Positions 26,594-35,743 of a stretch of DNA of 64,000 nt are shown here, one piece after another. The notes under the pieces are model-generated. The model did not search any database. It was not told where the DNA came from and worked only from the letters and a program-made list of their open reading frames with translations. Source of the stretch: Mesorhizobium sp. B2-3-12 (GTDB lineage Bacteria; Pseudomonadota; Alphaproteobacteria; Rhizobiales; Rhizobiaceae); NCBI RefSeq assembly GCF_006442205.1, contig NZ_VFVR01000013.1, positions 1-64,000 of the forward strand, given 5' to 3'. Both the position numbers and the translations under genes were made by a program. The first letter of the stretch is position 1. Each line of letters begins with the position of its first letter.

Positions 26594-27178
26594 TCATCGA
26601 CGTGCATTAAGTTTGGTTTCGAGATAGTCCTCGACCAGCGCGATCGCGGTCTCGGCGTCGGGCACGCCATCCTTCAGCGCGCGCCTGATATAGAGGCCGT
26701 CGATCATTGCCGCCGTCGCTTCCGCGGCGCGGTCGGCTTCGGTCCTGGGCAGGATACCGATCAAGCCGCTCATCAGGTTCGAATGCAGCCGCCTTGCGTA
26801 GATTCTGAGCAGCCGGCGCAGCGAGGACGATTGCTGCGCCTCGACATAGAAAGCGAGCCATGCGGCGATGGTTTCCGCCTGGAACTGCATGTCGGAAAAA
26901 TTGACGGCGACCACGGCCGAGACGCGTTCGCGCGGGGACGTGGCGGATTGCAGCGCACGGCGCATGTCGACAGTCAGTTCGGCCAGGATGTGCCGCATCG
27001 TCGCGAACAGCAGCTCGTCCTTGGCGCCGAAATAGTGATGGGCAAGCGCCGATGACACACCGGCGCGTCCGGCGATCTCGGACATGGTCACGTCGAGCGA
27101 GCCGCGCTCGCCGATCGCCGAGATCGTCGCGTCGATGAGCGCCTTGCGGCGCAACGGCTCCATTCCGACTTTAGGCAT
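26594..27178 (-). CDS. betI: TetR-family repressor BetI
   Basis: Protein of 194 residues with a TetR HTH at about 25-50 (MSEIAGRAGVSSALAHHYFG) and the conserved start MPKVGMEPLRRKAL. BetI represses bet genes and is relieved by choline. It leads the operon betI-betC-PLP enzyme-betA-betB, as in sinorhizobial betICBA but with a different order of betA and betB. The palindrome at 27212-27225 immediately upstream is the probable operator. Confidence 0.92.
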   Translation of the reverse strand: MPKVGMEPLRRKALIDATISAIGERGSLDVTMSEIAGRAGVSSALAHHYFGAKDELLFATMRHILAELTVDMRRALQSATSPRERVSAVVAVNFSDMQFQAETIAAWLAFYVEAQQSSSLRRLLRIYARRLHSNLMSGLIGILPRTEADRAAEATAAMIDGLYIRRALKDGVPDAETAIALVEDYLETKLNARR

Positions 27179-27204
27179 GTTGTTCCCGATTTTTGCGGGA
27201 GATT

Positions 27205-27237
27205 ATTTTTTATTGACGCGTCAATCAATAAAAAATC
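27205..27237. promoter_or_regulatory. Probable BetI operator
   Basis: ATTGACGCGTCAAT at 27212-27225 is a perfect 14-base palindrome flanked by A/T runs (ATTTTTTATTG and CAATAAAAAA), so the dyad extends imperfectly outward. It lies 34 bases upstream of betI and 151 upstream of the divergent thiolase, matching the AT-rich BetI-box type known from enterics. Repression of both directions is possible. Confidence 0.7.
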
Positions 27238-27376
27238 GACGCCGACGCGACCTGCACCAAGCGATTGTTGCGTTGCGGCCCTTCACGGTCCAGGCAAGAA
27301 TGTTTATATTTGAACAATAAAGGCGAAGTGCGCTGCGAGCCACGGGCTAAGGCTGGCGCCAAGGATGGAGACCGCC

Positions 27377-28543
27377 ATGACAGCATGCATCGTTGGCTGG
27401 GCGCATTCGCGCTTCGGCAAGCTCGAAGGCGAGACGCTCGAAAATCTGATCGTCAAGGTGGCGACGGACGCGCTCGATCATGCCGGCATCGGCCCGGACG
27501 AAGTCGACGAGATCGTGCTTGGCCATTTCAACGCCGGTTTTTCGGCGCAGGATTTCACCGCGAGCCTGGTGCTCCAGGCGGACGACCGGCTCCGCTTCAA
27601 GCCGGCGACGCGCGTCGAGAACGCCTGCGCCACCGGTTCGGCGGCCGTCCGGCAGGGCATTCGCGCCATCGATGCAAACGCTGCCCGCATCGTGCTGGTG
27701 GTCGGTGCCGAGCAGATGACGACGACGCCAGGACCCGAAATCGGCAAGAACCTGCTCAAGGCGTCCTATCTGCCCGAGGACGGCGAGACGCCGGCCGGCT
27801 TTGCAGGCGTCTTCGGCAAGATCGCGCAGGCCTATTTCCAGCGCTATGGCGACCAGTCGGATGCACTCGCCATGATCGCCGCCAAGAACCACAAGAACGG
27901 CGTCGACAATCCCTATGCGCAGATGCGCAAGGATTTCGGCTATGAATTCTGCCGGCAGGAGAGCGAGAAAAACCCTTTCGTCGCCGGCCCCCTGAAGCGC
28001 ACCGACTGCTCGCTGGTTTCAGACGGCGCGGCAGCCCTTATCCTTGCCGACACGGCCACAGCCCTGAAGATGCGCCGCGCCGTAGCCTTCCGCGCCAACG
28101 AACATGTGCAGGATTTCCTGCCGATGTCGAAGCGCGACATCCTGGCCTTCGAAGGCTGCGAGCAGGCCTGGACCCGCGCTTTGAAGAATGCCGGCGTGAC
28201 GCTCGACGATCTCTCCTTCGTCGAGACGCATGATTGCTTCACCATCGCCGAACTGATCGAATATGAGGCGATGGGGCTGGCCAAGCCCGGTGAGGGCGCC
28301 AAGCTGGCGCTGGATGGCACAACGGCAAAAGACGGCCGCCTGCCAGTCAATCCCTCCGGTGGGCTGAAGGCCAAGGGCCATCCGATCGGCGCCACCGGCG
28401 TTTCCATGCATGTCCTGACCGCCATGCAGCTTGTCGGTGAAGCCGGCGGCATCCAGGTGCCGGGCGCGAAACTGGGCGGCATCTTCAACATGGGCGGCGC
28501 GGCCGTCGCCAACTACGTTTCCATTCTTGATCGGATCAGGTAA
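27377..28543 (+). CDS. Thiolase / acetyl-CoA acetyltransferase, SCP2-like
   Basis: Thiolase-fold enzyme of 388 residues. The acyl-binding Cys84 is in ENACATGS; the C-terminal VNPSGGLKAKGHPIGATG and the GGAA end give the other active-site elements. The wording (GWAHSRFGKLEGETLENL, THDCFTIAELIEYEAMGLA) is that of the SCP-x thiolase branch rather than PhaA. ATG 27377 has GGAG six bases upstream; ATG 27365 is four codons earlier. Divergent from betI across the palindrome, so it may share BetI control. The substrate cannot be assigned. Confidence 0.85.
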   Translation: MTACIVGWAHSRFGKLEGETLENLIVKVATDALDHAGIGPDEVDEIVLGHFNAGFSAQDFTASLVLQADDRLRFKPATRVENACATGSAAVRQGIRAIDANAARIVLVVGAEQMTTTPGPEIGKNLLKASYLPEDGETPAGFAGVFGKIAQAYFQRYGDQSDALAMIAAKNHKNGVDNPYAQMRKDFGYEFCRQESEKNPFVAGPLKRTDCSLVSDGAAALILADTATALKMRRAVAFRANEHVQDFLPMSKRDILAFEGCEQAWTRALKNAGVTLDDLSFVETHDCFTIAELIEYEAMGLAKPGEGAKLALDGTTAKDGRLPVNPSGGLKAKGHPIGATGVSMHVLTAMQLVGEAGGIQVPGAKLGGIFNMGGAAVANYVSILDRIR

Positions 28544-28570
28544 ACCGCCCCGGCATTCACGGGAGGTGAG

Positions 28571-29575
28571 ATGGCCAATCCGGTTCTGATCGAAGTCTTG
28601 CGCGGCGCGATTGTCGAGAGCGCCCATCGCGGCGCCGTCGCCATCTTCGATGCCGACGGCAAGCCGGTCCTGGAGATCGGCGACACCTCCAGGCCGGTGT
28701 TTCCGCGCTCGGCGGTCAAGGCCATCCAGGCCCTGCCGCTGGTCGAAACGGGTGCCGCCGATGCCTATGGCTTCGGCAACCGCGAACTGGCGCTGGCCTG
28801 TGCCTCTCACTCCGGCGAGCCGGCGCATGTCGACCTGGCGCGGTCCATGCTGGCCAGGGCCGGGCTGGACGGGTCGGCGCTCGAATGCGGCACCCACTGG
28901 CCCTCGGACCATGATGCCGAGATCGCGCTAGCGCGTGCCGGCGGCTTGCCGAACGCGTTGCACAACAATTGTTCCGGCAAGCATTCCGGCTTCCTCTGCA
29001 CCTGCGTCCATTCCGGCATCGGGCATCGCGGCTACGTCAAGGCGGGGCACGCCTTGCAGGAAATGGTGCGCGACGCCATGCAGGCGGTCACCGGCGCTGT
29101 CCACGGCGCCGACGAACGCGCGACCGATGGCTGCTCGATCCCGACCTATGCGGTGCCGCTCAGGAGCTTTGCCCTCGGCTTTGCCCGCATGGCGACGACA
29201 AACGGCTTTGGCCCGGAGCGGGCGAAGGCCGCGAAGCGGCTGCTTTCGGCCTGCATGGCGGAGCCGTTCTTCGTCGCGGGCACCGGCCGTGCGGACCTCT
29301 TGCTGATGGAAGCCGCTCCCGGACGGATTTTTGCCAAAGGCGGAGCCGAGGGTGTCCATTGTGCCGCAATTCCCGAACTCGGCCTTGGTATAGCGGTCAA
29401 ATGCGATGATGGTGCCGGACGCGCCGGCGATGCAATCGCCGCCGCCGTCCTCGCCAGGCTGTTGCGGGCGGACGAAACCCTGGCCGCGAAACTGCTCGAA
29501 CTGGCGAATGCGCCCATCGAAAGCCGGATCGGCGCCAAGGTCGGGGCGCTGAGGCCGACGCCAGCCTTGAATTGA
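28571..29575 (+). CDS. L-asparaginase, ReAV/Asparaginase_II type
   Basis: 334 residues of the Asparaginase_II family (Rhizobium etli ReAV type), hydrolysing asparagine to aspartate and ammonia. The tandem Ser-Lys and zinc residues are recognisable one position before the published R. etli numbering as I recall it: S47 and K50 in RSAVK, S79 in CASHSGE, C134 and K137 in NNCSGKHSG, C188 in TDGCSIPTY. The GGGAGGTGAG site and 27-base spacing place it behind the thiolase, probably cotranscribed. R. etli has inducible and constitutive forms; which one this is cannot be told. Confidence 0.88.
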   Translation: MANPVLIEVLRGAIVESAHRGAVAIFDADGKPVLEIGDTSRPVFPRSAVKAIQALPLVETGAADAYGFGNRELALACASHSGEPAHVDLARSMLARAGLDGSALECGTHWPSDHDAEIALARAGGLPNALHNNCSGKHSGFLCTCVHSGIGHRGYVKAGHALQEMVRDAMQAVTGAVHGADERATDGCSIPTYAVPLRSFALGFARMATTNGFGPERAKAAKRLLSACMAEPFFVAGTGRADLLLMEAAPGRIFAKGGAEGVHCAAIPELGLGIAVKCDDGAGRAGDAIAAAVLARLLRADETLAAKLLELANAPIESRIGAKVGALRPTPALN

Positions 29576-29584
29576 AGGTGGCAA

Positions 29585-30961
29585 TCAGCTGACGCGGTTG
29601 CGCTCGACGGTCAGGTGCGCGTAACCGCTGCTGCTGGTCTGGGTGAGATCCGCTGTGACCGGCTCGGCCCAGCGCTGGCCGACGACCGCCCCGTTCAACG
29701 CGCCGTCGATGACATTGTCGGAGATGACGGCGGTGCCGGCACCCTCGACCACGCTGACGACGATGCCGGTGCCTGCCTTGCGAATGATATTTCCCGTGGC
29801 CACGACATTGCGCAGATATGGCCCCCAGCCGATCGACATGCCGTAGAGTGGCGCGTTCTCGATGACATTGTTGGACGCGACGGTATCGGCTTCGACGGCG
29901 ATGCCGACGCCGAAACCGGGCGGGTCCGCGGTGTAGGGGCCTGATGTCGACAGATTTCGCACGATATTGCCCGAGCAGACACCCATGCGGCCGCCTTCGT
30001 TGAAGTTGACGATCGAGATGCCGTTGGCGGCGCCGTCCACGATGTTGTTGGCGATGACGGCGCCTTCGAAGGAGAATTCGGAATAGACCGCCGTTTCGCC
30101 CGAGCGTGAGCAGGTATTGCCCGATATCTGCAGATTGCTGGAACTGTTGGCGCGGATCGCCGAGAAGGCGCAATCCGAAACCACGTTGCCCGAGATGACG
30201 ACATTTCCGGCGCGGAAGGCGTTGATGCCGTTGCCGTTCTGGCCGGTCCCGCCGCTGCGCGCGCCAATGCGTTCGACGCGGTTGCCGCTGACCATGGTGC
30301 CGTCTTCCGCTGCTTGCCAGCGGTGCACGAGGATGCCGCCATTGGCGCAATCGGAGACAGTATTGCCTGATATCGCCAGCCCTCCGGCTTCGACGGAATA
30401 GATGCCGGCGTCCGCCGCCCCGGATATGTCCGAACGCTCGATTCGGCCCGCCGCATGTTCCAGCGCCAGCCCGTTCTTGCCGCTGCCGGTTATCTGGCAA
30501 TTGTCGACGACAAGATGCGCGACCCGGCGCAGATCGAGCAGCCCTTGCGCGTAGTCGCCCATCGAGCGGTTCGCGCCGTCGAAGACCAGCCCGCTGAGCT
30601 CGATATGGTCGGCCTGTTCGGCCATGAACAGATGGCCGTCGCCGCCATAGACGATCCGTGTGGCGCCCGGCACGCCGGAAAGACGCACGCGGCCGGGCAG
30701 CGAGAGATTGGACACCACATAGGTGCCGGGCGGCAGGAAGACCGGCATGCCGCGGCCGTTCGCGTCGCGCAGCAGCTTGGCGAAGGCCTTGCTCTGGTCG
30801 TCAAACGTACCGGGCTGCACGCCGAGTTCCGCGGCATTGATCGAGCCGCGCATCGAGGCTTTCTCGATGCCGGTCAGGCTGGCGGACGCCGCCTTGCCGA
30901 GCGCGAGGCCCATGACGGCAAAGCCGGCGGTCTGCGTCAGCAGCGTTCGTCTGTTCAGCAT
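29585..30961 (-). CDS. Tat-exported right-handed beta-helix repeat protein
   Basis: Protein of about 458 residues. NRRTLLTQTAGFAVMGLALG is a twin-arginine signal, cleaved around ASAS. The mature part starts like pectate-lyase superfamily proteins (ELGVQPG, FLPPGTYVVS) and continues with many parallel-beta-helix turns of the kind ISGNTVSDCANGGILVH. It matches my memory of the rhizobial RR_plus_rpt_1 family of unknown function. ATG 30961 has GGGA ten bases upstream; GTG 30967 is two codons earlier. Polysaccharide binding or lyase activity would be a guess; no catalytic triad is apparent. Confidence 0.8.
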   Translation of the reverse strand: MLNRRTLLTQTAGFAVMGLALGKAASASLTGIEKASMRGSINAAELGVQPGTFDDQSKAFAKLLRDANGRGMPVFLPPGTYVVSNLSLPGRVRLSGVPGATRIVYGGDGHLFMAEQADHIELSGLVFDGANRSMGDYAQGLLDLRRVAHLVVDNCQITGSGKNGLALEHAAGRIERSDISGAADAGIYSVEAGGLAISGNTVSDCANGGILVHRWQAAEDGTMVSGNRVERIGARSGGTGQNGNGINAFRAGNVVISGNVVSDCAFSAIRANSSSNLQISGNTCSRSGETAVYSEFSFEGAVIANNIVDGAANGISIVNFNEGGRMGVCSGNIVRNLSTSGPYTADPPGFGVGIAVEADTVASNNVIENAPLYGMSIGWGPYLRNVVATGNIIRKAGTGIVVSVVEGAGTAVISDNVIDGALNGAVVGQRWAEPVTADLTQTSSSGYAHLTVERNRVS

Positions 30962-31076
30962 CGGCACACAATCCCAGTGTTCAGCCCCGGCATCGCAGGA
31001 ATCATGCCAGACCTCGGGCAGCTCTTCTCGGAGGCGATGGCTTGCCGAGCAGGCACTCGGCGCCTAAGTTCAAGGA

Positions 31077-31550
31077 ATGAGCAGAGCTTTCACCCGCGAG
31101 GAAGACAGCGAAAACGCCATCGCCGGCGTTGGCGAGCGGCCGATCAGCACGCACCGCAATCTGGTGACCGAGCACGGTCTGGCGCAGATCGAGGACCATC
31201 TGGCCGATTTGCGCGATATCCTGGCGAAGGCGGAGCGGAAGGCCGACCGCGAGCGCATCGCGGTCGTGTCGCGAGATTTGCGCTACTGGACCGCACGGCG
31301 CGAGAACGCCGAACTTTCCGTGCCGGAACCCGGCAGCGATGTCGTCCGCTTCGGCATGGGTGTCACGCTGGAAAGTGACGACGGCAAGAAGGTGCACTGG
31401 AAGATCGTCGGCGAGGACGAAGCCGATCCGGCCAAGGGCAGCATCTCGCATGTCTCGCCGATGGCGGTCGCGCTGTTCGGCAAGAAGGTTGGCGACGTGG
31501 CCAGCGTCAACGGCAAGGAATGGGAAATCGTCAAGCTCTCTGATGGCTGA
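31077..31550 (+). CDS. GreA/GreB-family transcription factor
   Basis: 157 residues. Residues about 20-75 form the N-terminal antiparallel helical arm (HRNLVTEHGLAQIEDHLADL, then charged helices) and about 85-157 the FKBP-like C-terminal domain (FGMGVTLESDDGKKVHW, ISHVSPMAVALFGKKVGDV). Gre factors bind RNA polymerase through the secondary channel and stimulate transcript cleavage. A main GreA normally sits elsewhere in rhizobial chromosomes, so this is probably a second Gre paralogue. AAGGA precedes the ATG. Confidence 0.83.
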   Translation: MSRAFTREEDSENAIAGVGERPISTHRNLVTEHGLAQIEDHLADLRDILAKAERKADRERIAVVSRDLRYWTARRENAELSVPEPGSDVVRFGMGVTLESDDGKKVHWKIVGEDEADPAKGSISHVSPMAVALFGKKVGDVASVNGKEWEIVKLSDG

Positions 31551-31567
31551 CGCAAGCTACGTCCCGT

Positions 31568-31795
31568 CTACTTAGCCATCCTTTGCAAAGCGGCCTCATA
31601 CTGGTCCATGACATCACGAGCAGCGCGCATCTGCCGTTCGACGTCGTCACTTCTCACCGGTCTTAGAATGACGCCGTCATCGGTTTCGATGATCTGGAAT
31701 TGATCGCCTACTCGCATGTTCAGGTTGTCCAGCATTTCCTGAGGCAAGATCACTACACCTGATCCTTCGTCGAGCTTGCGGACAATAGTCTTCAC
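31568..31795 (-). CDS. AbrB/MazE-type DNA-binding protein, no partner seen
   Basis: 75 residues with a swapped-hairpin AbrB domain: LDEGSGVVILPQEMLDNLNM and VGDQFQIIETDDGVILRPV. The C-terminal helix (RQMRAARDVMDQYEAALQRM) is the antitoxin-like tail that usually wraps a toxin. GTG start. No toxin follows: 18 bases downstream is the convergent gre gene and upstream is the mutase. It could be a solitary regulator or an orphan antitoxin. Confidence 0.75.
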   Translation of the reverse strand: MKTIVRKLDEGSGVVILPQEMLDNLNMRVGDQFQIIETDDGVILRPVRSDDVERQMRAARDVMDQYEAALQRMAK

Positions 31796-31858
31796 CGCCG
31801 TTACCCTTGGTTGCGTTCGTCACTGTGACACAACCTTGCTGGCGCTACAATGTTTCGC

Positions 31859-33979
31859 TCAACGCGCCAGCAGCCGATCCAGCAGCCGCTCCGCCGCTTC
31901 CGGGATGACCGTCCCCGGCGGGAAAATCTCCGCCGCTCCTGCCTTCAGCACCGCATCATAGTCCTGCGGCGGGATGACGCCGCCGGCCACGATCAGCATG
32001 TCGCCGCGGCCGAGCTTCTTCAGCGCGTCGCGCAATTCGGGGATCAGCGTCAGGTGGCCCGCTGCCAGCGATGAGGCGCCGATGATGTGGACGTCGTGCT
32101 GGATCGCCAACCTGGCGATCTCTTCCGGTGTCTGGAACATGGCGCCGACGGTGACGTCGAAGCCGAGATCGGCGAAGGCCGTCGCGATCACCTTCTGCCC
32201 GCGGTCGTGGCCGTCCTGTCCCATCTTGGCCACGAGAATACGCGGCTTGCCGCCGTTTCTCTTTTCGAAGGCATCGAGCTTGTCCCGCAGCCGGTCGACC
32301 ACCGGATTGTCGCCGAGCGCCTTGCGGTAGACACCGGAAATGGTCTGCACCGTGGCCACATGGCGGCCATAGGCTTTTTCCAAGGCGAACGAGATTTCGC
32401 CGACAGTGGCCTTGGCGCGCGCGGCGCGGATGGCGAACTCCAGCAGATTGTCCTCGCCCTGCGCGGCTTGGGTCAGCGCGTCGAGGGCGCTTTCGACGGC
32501 GGCGACGTCGCGCGTGCCTTTCAGCCGTTGCAGCTTCGACAGTTGCCGGGCCCTGACCTCTGCATTGTCGATCTTCAGCACGTCGACCTCGATGTCCTTC
32601 TCGGGGCGATGCGCATTGACGCCGACCAGCATCTGCTCGCCGGAATCGATGCGCGCCTGCGTGCGGGCCGCTGCTTCCTCGATACGCAGTTTGGGTATGC
32701 CCTTTTCGATCGCCGCCGCCATGCCGCCGAGCGCCTCGACCTCTTCGATATGGGCGAGCGCACGCGCCGCCAGATCATGTGTCAGCCGCTCGAGATAGGC
32801 CGAACCGCCCCACGGGTCGATGATGCGCGTGGTGCCGGACTCTTTTTGCAGGATGAGCTGCGTGTTGCGGGCGATGCGCGCCGAATGGTCGGTCGGCAGC
32901 GCCATGGCTTCGTCGAAGGAGTTGGTGTGCAGCGACTGCGTATGGCCTTGGGTCGCCGCCATCGCCTCGATCATGGTGCGGATGATGTTGTTGTAGGGGT
33001 CCTGCGCCGTCAGCGACCAGCCGGACGTCTGGCAATGGGTGCGCAGCGACAGCGAGCGCTCGTCCTTCGGCGCGAAATTCTTCTTCATCAGGGTCGACCA
33101 CAACAGGCGCGCGGCCCTGAGCTTGGCCACCTCCATGAAGAAGTTCATGCCGATCGCCCAGAAGAAGGACAGGCGCGGTGCGAAACGGTCGATGTCGAGC
33201 CCCGCCGCGACGCCGGCGCGGGCATATTCGATACCATCGGCGATCGTATAGGCGAGCTCCAGATCGGCGGTCGCGCCGGCTTCCTGCATGTGATAGCCGG
33301 AGATCGAGATCGAATTGAACTTCGGCATGTTCTTCGAGGTGTAGGAGAAGATGTCCGAAACGATCCGCATCGAGGGCTTCGGCGGATAGATGTAGGTGTT
33401 GCGGACCATGAACTCCTTCAGAATGTCGTTCTGGATGGTCCCCGCCAGATCCTTCTGCGCGACGCCTTGCTCTTCGGCCGCCACGATGTAGAGCGCCATG
33501 ATCGGCAACACCGCGCCGTTCATCGTCATCGACACCGTCATCTCGCCGAGCGGAATGCCGTCGAACAACTGCCGCATGTCGAGAATGGAATCGATGGCCA
33601 CGCCCGCCATGCCGACATCGCCGGCGACGCGTGGATGGTCCGAGTCATAGCCGCGATGGGTGGCGAGATCGAAGGCGACCGACAGGCCCTTCTGGCCGGC
33701 GGCAAGGTTGCGCCGGTAGAACGCATTGGACTCTTCGGCGGTCGAAAAGCCGGCATATTGCCGGATCGTCCAGGGCTGCTGGACATACATGGTCGGGTAG
33801 GGGCCGCGCACGAAGGGCGGCAGGCCCGGATAGGTGTCGAGATGCGGCAATCCGTTGAGGTCGCCTTGATTGTAGAGATGCTTGACGACGAGGCCTTCCG
33901 GCGTCGTCCGCTGTCCCTTGACTTCGACCGGTGCGCGGCGCGGTGGCACCCAGCCGATCTGACTGAAATCCGGAATCAA
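31859..33979 (-). CDS. mutB: Methylmalonyl-CoA mutase, large (catalytic) subunit
   Basis: 706 residues. Adenosylcobalamin-dependent conversion of methylmalonyl-CoA to succinyl-CoA. The N-terminal barrel has YPTMYVQQPWTIRQYAGFST and SISGYHMQEAGA; the C-terminal B12 domain has DGHDRG, with GASSLAAGH and AGGVIPPQD. TTG 33979 is the likely start because TTGA overlaps the small-subunit stop; the frame upstream of it runs inside that gene. It works with MutA on propionyl-CoA-derived carbon. Confidence 0.93.
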   Translation of the reverse strand: MIPDFSQIGWVPPRRAPVEVKGQRTTPEGLVVKHLYNQGDLNGLPHLDTYPGLPPFVRGPYPTMYVQQPWTIRQYAGFSTAEESNAFYRRNLAAGQKGLSVAFDLATHRGYDSDHPRVAGDVGMAGVAIDSILDMRQLFDGIPLGEMTVSMTMNGAVLPIMALYIVAAEEQGVAQKDLAGTIQNDILKEFMVRNTYIYPPKPSMRIVSDIFSYTSKNMPKFNSISISGYHMQEAGATADLELAYTIADGIEYARAGVAAGLDIDRFAPRLSFFWAIGMNFFMEVAKLRAARLLWSTLMKKNFAPKDERSLSLRTHCQTSGWSLTAQDPYNNIIRTMIEAMAATQGHTQSLHTNSFDEAMALPTDHSARIARNTQLILQKESGTTRIIDPWGGSAYLERLTHDLAARALAHIEEVEALGGMAAAIEKGIPKLRIEEAAARTQARIDSGEQMLVGVNAHRPEKDIEVDVLKIDNAEVRARQLSKLQRLKGTRDVAAVESALDALTQAAQGEDNLLEFAIRAARAKATVGEISFALEKAYGRHVATVQTISGVYRKALGDNPVVDRLRDKLDAFEKRNGGKPRILVAKMGQDGHDRGQKVIATAFADLGFDVTVGAMFQTPEEIARLAIQHDVHIIGASSLAAGHLTLIPELRDALKKLGRGDMLIVAGGVIPPQDYDAVLKAGAAEIFPPGTVIPEAAERLLDRLLAR

Positions 33980-35418
33980 GAAGCGGCCCCGATGGATTGA
34001 TCGATGCGGACCGGCGACAGCGGCTCGCACAGGACGACGCCCTCGGTGAAGGCAGGCCGCTTCTCCGCGTCCAGCGTCTCGACCGGACGCTCGCTTTCCA
34101 AGGAGTAAAGCGTGGCGCCGACAATGGCCCGCTCGCCTGACTTGAAGGCAATGCCGCGCTGGGCGGCGGCGGTGCGGACGCGCTGCTGGATATGTCCGCC
34201 CCGGAGGCTGGAAAGCACGCCGCCTTCCGCCTCGATCGCCTGCAATTCCGCCCACGCGGCTTCGCAGAGGTCCGAGGTCAGCGCTTCGACGGAGCCGGAG
34301 CCATAGGCGGGATCGGCGACATGATCGACATGGCTTTCATTGGCCATGATCAGTTGCGCGTTGCGCGCGACGCGGCGGGCAAAAGCCGCCGGCAGGCCGT
34401 GCGCGATCGTATGCGGCAGGATTGAGATTGAATCGGCGCCTCCCGCCGCCGCGGCGAAGCAGCCGATCGTCGTGCGCAGGATGTTGGTTTCGGGGTCCGC
34501 GGCCGTCATCATGCGAAATGATGTCTCGGCATGGATGTTGGCCGTGGAATTGGGAATCGAGCAGGTCTCCTGCACACGCGCCCAGAGCCTGCGGAGGGCC
34601 CGCACCTTGGCCATCGACAGGAATTGGTCCTGGTCGACGCTGAGCGCGAAGCCGATATGCGGCGCGGCATAGACCAGCGGTTGCCGCGCCTTCTCGAACA
34701 TTCTCAGATACGAGACCGCCGAAGCCAGCATGATGCCGAGTTCCTGCGCTTCGGTGGCGCCGGCATTGTGAAAGACGCGACCGTCCGCCTCCAGAAGCAC
34801 GCCGGGCACGCCCATCGAGAAGAAATGTGCCAGCGATTGCGGCATCGATTCCTGCAGCGCCTCGATCGACATGCGCAGCCGGCCAGTGCCGGCGAGAATG
34901 GCCGCCGGATCGATGCCGAAGGAGAGGTTGAGCTTCGCCGGATCGGACCGGCGCTTGCTCAAGAACGCCACCAGCCAGTCCGCCATGGGTCGGCTCCAGG
35001 GGTGGGTATCGATGCGGATCTGGACCCGGTTGAGCGGCACACCATCCAGCACCGTCTCCAATGCTTGCGCTGTCCTCGGCAGGCCGTAGCCGAAGGCGTT
35101 CGGAGCACCTTCGAAGACAAGCGACAGCCCTGTCGCGCCTTGCGCGATGTCTTCCAGGACCTGGCTCTTGGCGCGGTCGACATCGGGGTCGTCAACGCGC
35201 TGGCTGACGATCCATGGCGACTGGGCATTGGCGCGCACGATCGGTTCGGCTCCCGTCGCGCGGTCATAGAGCGGCTCGACGCGGATGTTGTCGTCGGTGT
35301 GCGAGACCAGCTTTTCCTCGAAGGATGCGCCGGCCAACGCCTTCTCCGCCAGGGCCAGCCATCGCTGGCGCTCGGCATTGGTTGGCTCAACATCCCTGGT
35401 CAAGGCTCCGGCGCCCAT
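33976..35418 (-). CDS. mutA: Methylmalonyl-CoA mutase, small subunit
   Basis: 480 residues homologous to the barrel of the large subunit but without a B12-binding DxHxxG motif, as in heterodimeric mutases. Segments such as HNAGATEAQELGIMLASAVS and MANESHVDHVADPAYGSGSV are typical. First gene of the mutAB operon, coupled to mutB by a 4-base overlap. ATG 35418 is followed by MGAGALTRDVEPTN. Confidence 0.9.
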   Translation of the reverse strand: MGAGALTRDVEPTNAERQRWLALAEKALAGASFEEKLVSHTDDNIRVEPLYDRATGAEPIVRANAQSPWIVSQRVDDPDVDRAKSQVLEDIAQGATGLSLVFEGAPNAFGYGLPRTAQALETVLDGVPLNRVQIRIDTHPWSRPMADWLVAFLSKRRSDPAKLNLSFGIDPAAILAGTGRLRMSIEALQESMPQSLAHFFSMGVPGVLLEADGRVFHNAGATEAQELGIMLASAVSYLRMFEKARQPLVYAAPHIGFALSVDQDQFLSMAKVRALRRLWARVQETCSIPNSTANIHAETSFRMMTAADPETNILRTTIGCFAAAAGGADSISILPHTIAHGLPAAFARRVARNAQLIMANESHVDHVADPAYGSGSVEALTSDLCEAAWAELQAIEAEGGVLSSLRGGHIQQRVRTAAAQRGIAFKSGERAIVGATLYSLESERPVETLDAEKRPAFTEGVVLCEPLSPVRIDQSIGAAS

Positions 35419-35743
35419 TCATCTTCCTCGTTTATGCAACCGCACCAGCCCGGGGCAGTTCAGTCTACGGTCCCGGTTCGGTTATCGCAATGCACGTCCC
35501 GGGTCTGAATTCGATCCACCTGATATTCGACCCTCCTGATATAGGTCGGCTTGCGTGGACGACCATGAACGATTGCCAAACACCATCGAAATTCGCAAGT
35601 TCCAAAAATCCGATTTCGGCGATCGGCGCCGATTGGATGATTGGCCCCGCTTTGGACAATTGTCATTGTCGCTGTGCGACAGCCTCACTATACCTTCGGA
35701 CAAAGGCTGGCTTTGGACACATCAGTTTGCGGAGACCCGACAT
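35419..35743. other. Divergent intergenic region mutA / ATPase
   Basis: About 325 bases with promoters for both directions presumably. CCTGATAT occurs twice (near 35519 and 35536). I see no gene, RNA or clear operator here. Confidence 0.4.

Noticed and set aside
32087..34000. Long open frame antisense to mutB (similar ones lie antisense to the TadG-like gene, the phosphomannomutase and the HerA-like ATPase)
   Set aside because: High GC leaves long stop-free antisense frames. These are His/Arg/Gly/Asp-rich with no domain motifs, and the sense frames carry clear catalytic signatures.
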